Assembly: GCA_028717165.1 (NCBI GenBank)
Contig: JAQUOK010000072.1
Location: forward strand, 1-9,873
DNA length: 9,873 bases
Source of the DNA: Victivallaceae bacterium
GTDB taxonomy: Bacteria > Verrucomicrobiota > Lentisphaeria > Victivallales > Victivallaceae
Direction: 5' to 3'
Translations under genes and position numbers: made by a program
The notes under the pieces: generated by a model
What the model saw: the letters and a program-made list of their open reading frames with translations, nothing else
The model's database searches: none
What the model was told of the DNA's origin: nothing
Shown here: piece by piece, positions 5,065 through 9,873 of the stretch
Numbering within the stretch: position 1 is the stretch's first letter
How the letters are laid out: each line of letters starts with the position of its first letter

Positions 5065-5826
5065 ATGAAATTGCGCAACTCTACTTTTTTGATGGCCGCA
5101 AGTCTGATTGCTTTTGCGGCATTTGCCGGAGAAGATTACACTATGCCGAGCGGGCGCGTACTTAAAAACGCATATGTTATGGAAAGAAAGCCGAATGGCG
5201 TGGTGGTCGGGCATGAAACCGGGGTCATGTTCGTCAAATATGACCAACTGCCTGAAAAACTCAGCAGGCAACTTGGATATGATCCTGAAAAATGCGCTGG
5301 ATATGAGCAGGCGCAACGCCAGGCAAAAAACGCCCGGCAGAAACAGCAGGCGGCAAAAGTCGCCGCAGACGCTAAATTCCGCAAGGAGCTGCATAGCCGG
5401 CAGGAAAAATATAAAATAGTCGAGCTTGAAGACAAAATAAAAGCCACGGAAGTGCGTATTGAACGCCTGAAAATGGAAATTCCGAAACTTGAAGCGGACT
5501 CAAAAGATTATCTGGGCAAAGCGGTAGAGCTGGCGGGCGACAGCGGCGGCGGCAGTACAAGGACTTTTTCCCGCGGCGGTATCTGGAGCAGTTCCAGCAC
5601 CAGTAATCGAGATACCAACCGGCAGGATGTAAAGAAACGTTTTAAAGCCGCTAAAGCGGTGGGAGAAGAATATTCCTCGACTAAATTCCGTCTGAGAAGC
5701 TATCAGGATGAACTGGAAAGGAAGATTCTTCAGCTGGAGCAGATGAAACGTCAGCTTAAGCAGCTCAAAAAGGAGCAGGGCGCGACAAAAGAGGAAAAAG
5801 ACGGTTTCTTTTCGAAACTCTTTTAG
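5065..5826 (+). CDS. secreted coiled-coil protein with small N-terminal beta domain
   Basis: The 253-residue protein starts with a Sec signal peptide (MKLRN, hydrophobic 7-20, probable cleavage after AFA at about residue 21). Residues 24-75 form a small beta-rich domain (SGRVLKNAYV, GVVVGHETGVMFVKYDQLPEKL, GYDP). It resembles a domain I associate with secreted proteins of Verrucomicrobiota and Lentisphaerota. Long charged helices follow (about 80-150 and 187-245), predicted coiled coils rich in Lys, Glu and Gln. They are split by a Gly/Ser-rich linker (157-183). The C-terminus is Lys- and Phe-rich (GFFSKLF). No enzyme motif is visible; a structural or scaffolding role in the periplasm is my inference. 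AAGGAG (5053-5058) is an excellent ribosome binding site. It is the second gene after the lipoprotein, and an intrinsic terminator follows. Confidence 0.75.
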   Translation: MKLRNSTFLMAASLIAFAAFAGEDYTMPSGRVLKNAYVMERKPNGVVVGHETGVMFVKYDQLPEKLSRQLGYDPEKCAGYEQAQRQAKNARQKQQAAKVAADAKFRKELHSRQEKYKIVELEDKIKATEVRIERLKMEIPKLEADSKDYLGKAVELAGDSGGGSTRTFSRGGIWSSSSTSNRDTNRQDVKKRFKAAKAVGEEYSSTKFRLRSYQDELERKILQLEQMKRQLKQLKKEQGATKEEKDGFFSKLF

Positions 5827-5856
5827 CCGCAGCCGGTATAATGTGCGGCCTGCAGC

Positions 5857-5893
5857 AGGTCGCTTTCGATGAAAGCGGCCTTTGGGTCTTTTT
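5857..5893 (+). terminator. intrinsic terminator after the coiled-coil gene
   Basis: AGGTCGCTTTC (5857-5867) pairs with GAAAGCGGCCT (5871-5881) around GAT, with a single T-G wobble in an 11-bp stem. TTGGGTC and then five T (5889-5893) follow. It ends the + strand unit 4287-5826. The opposite strand lacks a T tract, so it is probably one-directional. Confidence 0.75.
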
Positions 5894-5992
5894 ATAAAAT
5901 TTTGTCATTTCCTTTTTGCATGGGATTGCTCTCCTGAGCGGCCGTTGAGTTATAGAATAAAGCTGACCTGAAAAATTCTCCGGATAAAATGA

Positions 5993-7882
5993 TCACCGTA
6001 CTGCTGCTTTGGCTTCCAGCTCTTCCCAGCGGGTGTAATATCCGTCCAATTTGCTTTTCAGGCTTTCCAGTTCGTTCTGCAGTGCGGCGCTTTGTTCTCC
6101 GTACTTCTTGAAAAAGTCCGGGGCGGCAAACTTGGCTTCGATATTTTTGATTTCGTTTTCCAGTTCCGTAACGCGTTCTTCCATGCAATCGAGTTCACGC
6201 TGTTCTTTGTAAGAAAGTTTTTTGGGATTCCTGGGTTTGTGGGGAACCGGCTGAGCCGGTTTCGGCGCGGCATTTTGTCCGGGCGCCGTTTCCCGTTCTC
6301 TGCGTTTTTCCAGATAATGATCGTAGTCTCCGGGAACGCAGTTTATTTCGCCTTCGCCTTCGAAAGCGATTATTTCCGAACATACCCGGTTGAGGAAATA
6401 ACGGTCGTGGCTGACCACGATTACGCATCCCCTGTATTGAGCGAGGGCTTCTTCAAGCAGCCGCAAGGTCGACAAATCGAGGTCATTGGTCGGTTCGTCA
6501 AGAATCAGGAAGTTGCCGCCCTGTTTAAGGATTTTAGCGAGAATCAGCCGGGCCTTCTCGCCGCCGGAAAGATATTTTATCTGAGTTTTTATCCTTTCGT
6601 CCGCGAAAAGAAAGCGTTTCAGATAGCCCCATATACCGATCCGCTCCTCACCGAGTTTCACAAATTCAGTACCTTCGCCGATCTCCTCAAGGACAGTCAG
6701 TTCCGGGTTCAGTTTCAAACGCCCCTGATCGATATAATTGAATTCCACGGTCGGCGCGGCTTCCGCGCTGCCGCTTGTGGGCGGCAGTTGGCCGGTGATT
6801 ATTTTCAGCAAAGAGGTTTTGCCGGTGCCGTTGCGTCCGATAATACCGGTTTTGCAGCCGGGGGGGAATTCAAAACTGAAGTCCCGGATGTAGCTGATGC
6901 CGTTGAACTGTAAAGAAACATTTTTGAGGGTGACGACTTTATTGCCTAAACGCGAAGCATCGGGGATGACCAGCTCGATGTCGCCGATCCGCTGGACATC
7001 GGTTTGAGCCGCCGCCTCATGATAACGCTTCAGGCGTCCGAGGTTGCGGCGCAGCCGGGCCTTGGGAGAACGTCTGACCCAGTCGATTTCCGAACTCAGG
7101 AATTTGCGGCGTTTTGCGTCTTCGGCGTCTTCCCGGCATTCGCGTTCGGCTTTGCCCTCGAGGAAATCGGCGTAAGAGCCGTCATAGGAATAAAGTTTGC
7201 CGTTATCCAGTTCCACGACCCGGGTAGCGACCCGGTCGAGGAAATAACGGTCGTGCGTTATAAAGATACAGGTGCCGCGATAGCCGACCAGGTAATTCTC
7301 TATCCAGCCGATAGTTTCGGCGTCAAGATGGTTGGTCGGTTCATCGAGCAGAAGCAGCTCCGGTTCGCTGACTACCGCCGCGGCCAGTGCGACCCGGCGT
7401 TTTTCGCCGCCGGAAAGGGTACCGCACCGGCGTTCCTGGTTCGGAACGTTCAGCCGGGTTATGATTTCCTTCATGCGCTGTTCCGGGTTCCAGGCGTTAT
7501 GACGGTTTATTTCCTGTTCGAGCATGGCGTGTTCAGGAGAAGCAAGCGGCAAAATTTCATATTTATGGAGCAGGTCGATAAAATATTCCATTCCGGCGTG
7601 AATGTTTTCATAAACGGTGCGGGACTCGTCGAGCGCAAATTCCTGCGGCAGAAAATTGATACGCAGTTTACGGGCGTAAACAATTTTGCCGTCAGTGACC
7701 GTTTCCTCGCCGTTGATTATGCGCAGAAAAGTCGATTTGCCTGCCCCGTTGCGTCCGACCAGCGCTATGCGTTCGCCCTCATGCACGGTCAAGGCGGTAT
7801 TATCCAGCAATTGCTGAGTGCCGACGGAAAAAGAAAGCCTGTCGGCGGAAAATATCACTTTACCGAGATTGTCGCCTGCCAT
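5993..7882 (-). CDS. uup: ABC-F family ATPase, Uup type
   Basis: The 629-residue cytosolic protein has two ABC cassettes and no membrane segments. ABC-F proteins act on the ribosome E site; Uup is linked to translation and to genome stability (transposon excision). Cassette 1 has Walker A GRNGAGKS (43-50), signature LSGGE (156-160), Walker B LLLLDEPTNHLD (176-187) and the His switch THDRYFLDRV (209-218). The inter-domain linker contains DWVRRSPKARLRR (267-279), the Uup-like form of the tRNA-contacting motif. Cassette 2 has GRNGTGKT (349-356), LSGGE (438-442), LILDEPTNDLD (459-469) and SHDRYFLNRV (491-500). A Pro-rich segment (532-553) leads to the C-terminal coiled coil (about 555-627), which is diagnostic of Uup. 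Both ATP sites look intact. AAGG (7889-7892) lies 6 bp before the ATG. It is divergent from the tatD-like gene. An antibiotic-resistance ABC-F is less likely. Confidence 0.92.
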   Translation of the reverse strand: MAGDNLGKVIFSADRLSFSVGTQQLLDNTALTVHEGERIALVGRNGAGKSTFLRIINGEETVTDGKIVYARKLRINFLPQEFALDESRTVYENIHAGMEYFIDLLHKYEILPLASPEHAMLEQEINRHNAWNPEQRMKEIITRLNVPNQERRCGTLSGGEKRRVALAAAVVSEPELLLLDEPTNHLDAETIGWIENYLVGYRGTCIFITHDRYFLDRVATRVVELDNGKLYSYDGSYADFLEGKAERECREDAEDAKRRKFLSSEIDWVRRSPKARLRRNLGRLKRYHEAAAQTDVQRIGDIELVIPDASRLGNKVVTLKNVSLQFNGISYIRDFSFEFPPGCKTGIIGRNGTGKTSLLKIITGQLPPTSGSAEAAPTVEFNYIDQGRLKLNPELTVLEEIGEGTEFVKLGEERIGIWGYLKRFLFADERIKTQIKYLSGGEKARLILAKILKQGGNFLILDEPTNDLDLSTLRLLEEALAQYRGCVIVVSHDRYFLNRVCSEIIAFEGEGEINCVPGDYDHYLEKRRERETAPGQNAAPKPAQPVPHKPRNPKKLSYKEQRELDCMEERVTELENEIKNIEAKFAAPDFFKKYGEQSAALQNELESLKSKLDGYYTRWEELEAKAAVR

Positions 7883-7961
7883 ATTGTACCTTGGTTATCT
7901 TGATTAAAATCCGCTTAATATAGACCTTTTCAGGGAAATCTCCAGTAAAAAACTTTATCAT

Positions 7962-8002
7962 TATATTAGCCGGGCTATATTAGCGGGAATTGAAACCGCT
8001 AA
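7962..8002. promoter_or_regulatory. direct repeat and hairpin upstream of the tatD-family gene
   Basis: TATATTAGC occurs at 7962-7970 and again at 7976-7984, 14 bp apart, each followed by a GGG-containing stretch. TTAGCGG (7980-7986) and CCGCTAA (7996-8002) form a 7-bp hairpin 18 bp before the ATG. Each repeat contains a -10-like TATATT, but no good -35 is present. The site lies between divergent genes and could bind a regulator of either. Confidence 0.35.
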
Positions 8003-8020
8003 CTGACAACGATAAAGATT

Positions 8021-8800
8021 ATGGAACTTTTTGATACGCATTTTCATTTTTACGATAAAGGCTATACGCCGCGGGAATATTACGATTCGGTCAAAATCCC
8101 TGAACTTAAATACCTTCTGGCGGCGGGCGCCGATTTCGGGGAAAGCCGCACCGCGCGGAAATTCGCCGAAGAGATAGCCGGCAGCTGGTTTTCGGCGGGA
8201 GTCCATCCGCATTCCGCGGCCGAATTTAAAGATATAGAAGCTTTCGAAGAATTCAGAGGCCATGAAAAACTCGCGGCGGTAGGCGAGATCGGGCTGGATT
8301 ATTTCTATGACAATTCCCCCCGGAAAATTCAGCGTGCCGTCATGGAACGCTTCCTGGTCCTGGCGCTTGACTGGAAGCTTCCGGCGATAATTCACCTGCG
8401 CGACGCCGACGGTAAGTTCGACGCTTATGCGGACGGTTTCGCCATGATCAGGAATTTTGCCGCTGACGGCGGCAGTTTCGTAGTGCATTGTTTTTCCGGG
8501 ACTCCCGGCTGGGCGGAAAAATTTCTCGAAATTGGAGCGTTTCTGGGAATTACCGGGATCGTAACTTTTCCGCGCGCCGTCAATATCCGGGAAACTTTGC
8601 AGGTAATTCCCGGCGAACGGCTGCTGGTCGAGACCGATTCGCCTTACCTTGCGCCCGTGCCGTACCGCGGCAAAACCAATAACCCGGGGTACGTCATTAA
8701 AGTAGCCGAAAAAATCGCTTCCGAACGCGGCTGGACAATTGAAGAAACCGCCGCGCTGACTACTTCAAACGCCTTGCGCCTGTTTAGGCTGACAGGGTAA
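8021..8800 (+). CDS. tatD: TatD/YcfH family metal-dependent DNase
   Basis: The 259-residue protein has the TIM-barrel amidohydrolase-like fold of TatD nucleases, which use two metal ions in DNA cleavage and repair and are not needed for Tat export. All metal ligands are visible: DTHFHF (His7, His9), AVGEIGLDYF (Glu89), IHLRDAD (His125), VVHCFSG (His156) and ETDSPYLAP (Asp206). The PYLAPVPYRGKTNNP stretch (208-222) places it closest to the YcfH branch. Length is normal. The ATG at 8021 has no clear Shine-Dalgarno sequence (only AAAG nearby). Starting there puts the HxH motif at its usual place, and an in-frame stop lies 21 bp upstream. It is divergent from the Uup gene and appears to be a single-gene unit. 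The exact cellular substrate cannot be read from sequence. Confidence 0.93.
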   Translation: MELFDTHFHFYDKGYTPREYYDSVKIPELKYLLAAGADFGESRTARKFAEEIAGSWFSAGVHPHSAAEFKDIEAFEEFRGHEKLAAVGEIGLDYFYDNSPRKIQRAVMERFLVLALDWKLPAIIHLRDADGKFDAYADGFAMIRNFAADGGSFVVHCFSGTPGWAEKFLEIGAFLGITGIVTFPRAVNIRETLQVIPGERLLVETDSPYLAPVPYRGKTNNPGYVIKVAEKIASERGWTIEETAALTTSNALRLFRLTG

Positions 8801-8838
8801 AGACAGGCATTAATCCCTGGAATCACGTTTTACATAAC

Positions 8839-8862
8839 AGCCACGGCTGTCCTCAGCCGTGC
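8839..8862 (-). repeat. dispersed hairpin repeat, inverted single copy
   Basis: Read on the minus strand, this 24-bp unit has arms CACGGCT and AGCCGTG around GAGGAC, followed by GGCT. It is identical to the units at 194-217 and 847-870 except at the first two loop positions. It lies 38 bp after the tatD-family stop. Overlapping its right end, CCGGGCT (8862-8868) and AGCCCGG (8901-8907) form a second inverted pair. No TGTAGC-type partner unit is seen here, so it looks like a singlet. Confidence 0.75.
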
Positions 8863-8970
8863 CGGGCTTAAACTATGGACAGCAAAAGATATCCGAACAG
8901 AGCCCGGAACTCTATGCATGCCCAAAAAGAACACAATAAATAAAATTATCCCTTTTAGGGTCACCTTTTA

Positions 8971-8993
8971 AGCCACCCCTTTGAGGGGTGGTT
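8971..8993. terminator. probable bidirectional terminator between tatD-family gene and cstA
   Basis: CCACCCCT (8973-8980) and AGGGGTGG (8984-8991) are perfect arms around TTG, extended by two more pairs to 8971 and 8993. On the + strand TTGTTAATTTCTTT follows. On the minus strand CTTAAAAG follows, with a smaller CCCT/AGGG hairpin (8950-8960) and an AT-rich stretch beyond. It lies between convergent genes and probably serves both. Neither T tract is ideal. Confidence 0.6.
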
Positions 8994-9012
8994 GTTAATT
9001 TCTTTACAGCTC

Positions 9013-9873
9013 CTAAGCTGTCGGGACAGGAGATTCGGCAGTTTCCGCTTCTTTATTGCGGCAGGCTTTTTTGAGGACGAGGACGCTTTCAATGATCATC
9101 CATATTTCGAAAAGGATGATGATCATGGAAATAGCCACTAAGAGGTTATTATGCTTCTCGGCAAATCCGTTTACGTTATAGTACATTGCCCAGCCGGTCA
9201 TGGCGATCATGAAAACCATGGGAATGGCGGTATATAAGGAATTTACTTTTTTCCTGGCCAGATAGACCGTTATGACCAGCAGCGCCAGGCCGCCGAGCAA
9301 CTGGTTGAGCGCCCCGAATAAAGGCCAGAGCTTGAACGCGCCGCGGCCGGAGCCTTCGCAGAAAGCCAGAACGAAAGCGCTGCCCACCGCGATGCAGGTG
9401 GCCGGGTGTTTATGGGCAAATAACGGCATTTTGCACATGGTCGCCATTTCCGCGATGATATAGCGCTGGATGCGGGTTGCCGAATCCAGGGTGGTGGCGG
9501 CGAAGGAAACGATGAATACGCCCATCAGGGTTTTTCCGATTTCAAACGGCAGCCCGAATGAGCTCATCATTTTGCTGGAACCGTCAATAAAGGCGGCAAG
9601 CTGTGAGTCGAACTGCTGGGCGCTCGCCCATGAACCGTAGTATTTCGAGAAGATCGCGCTGCCGTCGGCGGCGCCGTAAGCTATCCCGGCGGTGCAGGCG
9701 ACGATCACGAATACCGCCAGCAGACCTTCGATCAGCATCGAACCGTAGCCGATGAAAAGCGAATCATGCTCGTTATGGCACTGTTTGGAAGTGGTTCCCG
9801 ACGATACCAGCGAGTGAAAACCGGAAATCGCCCCGCAGGCGACAAAGACGAACAGCATCGGCAGTACCGGGGG
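9013..9873 (-). CDS. cstA: CstA family carbon-starvation/peptide-pyruvate transporter, C-terminal part
   Basis: The frame is open to the window edge, so only the last 286 residues are seen; the ATG at 9858 is internal, since the frame continues upstream of it. Family signatures are PMLFVFVACGAISGFHSLVS followed by SGTTSKQ (near the window edge), FAATTLDSATRIQRYI and LWPLFGALNQLLGGLAL, all typical of CstA and BtsT inner-membrane transporters. Related proteins import peptides or pyruvate under nutrient limitation. At least five hydrophobic segments are visible, ending in a short charged tail (RNKEAETAESPVPTA). The gene is convergent with the tatD-family gene and shares a terminator region. The substrate, promoter and N-terminal half cannot be judged. 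Codon use looks like that of the other genes here. Confidence 0.93.
   Translation of the reverse strand, partial: PPVLPMLFVFVACGAISGFHSLVSSGTTSKQCHNEHDSLFIGYGSMLIEGLLAVFVIVACTAGIAYGAADGSAIFSKYYGSWASAQQFDSQLAAFIDGSSKMMSSFGLPFEIGKTLMGVFIVSFAATTLDSATRIQRYIIAEMATMCKMPLFAHKHPATCIAVGSAFVLAFCEGSGRGAFKLWPLFGALNQLLGGLALLVITVYLARKKVNSLYTAIPMVFMIAMTGWAMYYNVNGFAEKHNNLLVAISMIIILFEIWMIIESVLVLKKACRNKEAETAESPVPTA

Noticed and set aside
6092..6913. Long open frame (273 codons) on the + strand, and another at 7004-7903
   Set aside because: Both run antisense to the Uup gene, whose two full ABC motif sets leave no doubt about the coding strand. GC-biased codon positions explain the open antisense frames.
7961..8488. 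175-codon frame on the minus strand
   Set aside because: It lies antisense to the TatD-family gene, where all metal-binding residues are in place on the + strand, and it resembles no known protein.

Overview
The window looks like a chromosomal segment of a Gram-negative, moderately GC-rich bacterium. A PVC-superphylum member near Lentisphaerota/Verrucomicrobiota is my best guess. I infer this from a secreted coiled-coil protein whose N-terminal 'GVVVGHETG...QLPEKL...GYDP' domain resembles proteins common in that group, from a lipoprotein with an outer-membrane-sorting fold, and from dispersed palindromic repeats. No marker gene settles the taxonomy.

Layout: positions 1-1145 are AT-rich and nearly gene-free. 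They hold two compound copies of a palindromic repeat (about 152-217 and 847-943) flanking an island with one 54-residue ORF (394-558, possibly a ribbon-helix-helix DNA-binding protein), a palindrome just upstream of it, a large nested inverted repeat (590-666) and a strong hairpin (757-775). Two tandem intrinsic terminators (980-1031) close this region.

Positions 1061-3957 form a probable operon: promoter, argD (acetylornithine aminotransferase), three consecutive hairpins including a repeat element with 8-bp terminal inverted repeats, argF (ornithine carbamoyltransferase) and, 2 bp later, mntP (manganese exporter, TTG start). ArgD makes N-acetylornithine; once deacetylated elsewhere, ornithine is carbamoylated by ArgF. 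MntP is an unexpected passenger.

Positions 4212-5893 hold a second + strand unit: a promoter resembling that of argD, an LolA/LolB-like lipoprotein with a cysteine cluster, and a secreted coiled-coil protein, ended by an intrinsic terminator. Both proteins are probably in the cell envelope.

On the minus strand, 5993-7882 encodes a Uup-type ABC-F ribosome-associated ATPase, divergent from a TatD/YcfH-family metal-dependent DNase (8021-8800, + strand). A 212-bp gap carries another inverted copy of the dispersed hairpin and a terminator. The window ends inside a CstA-family transporter on the minus strand (C-terminal 286 residues).

The metabolic genes are ordinary. The parts worth a second look are the REPIN-like repeat family, the small AT-rich island between repeat copies, and the structured leader and intergenic regions of the arg operon. 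I found no CRISPR array, rRNA, tRNA or intact transposase.
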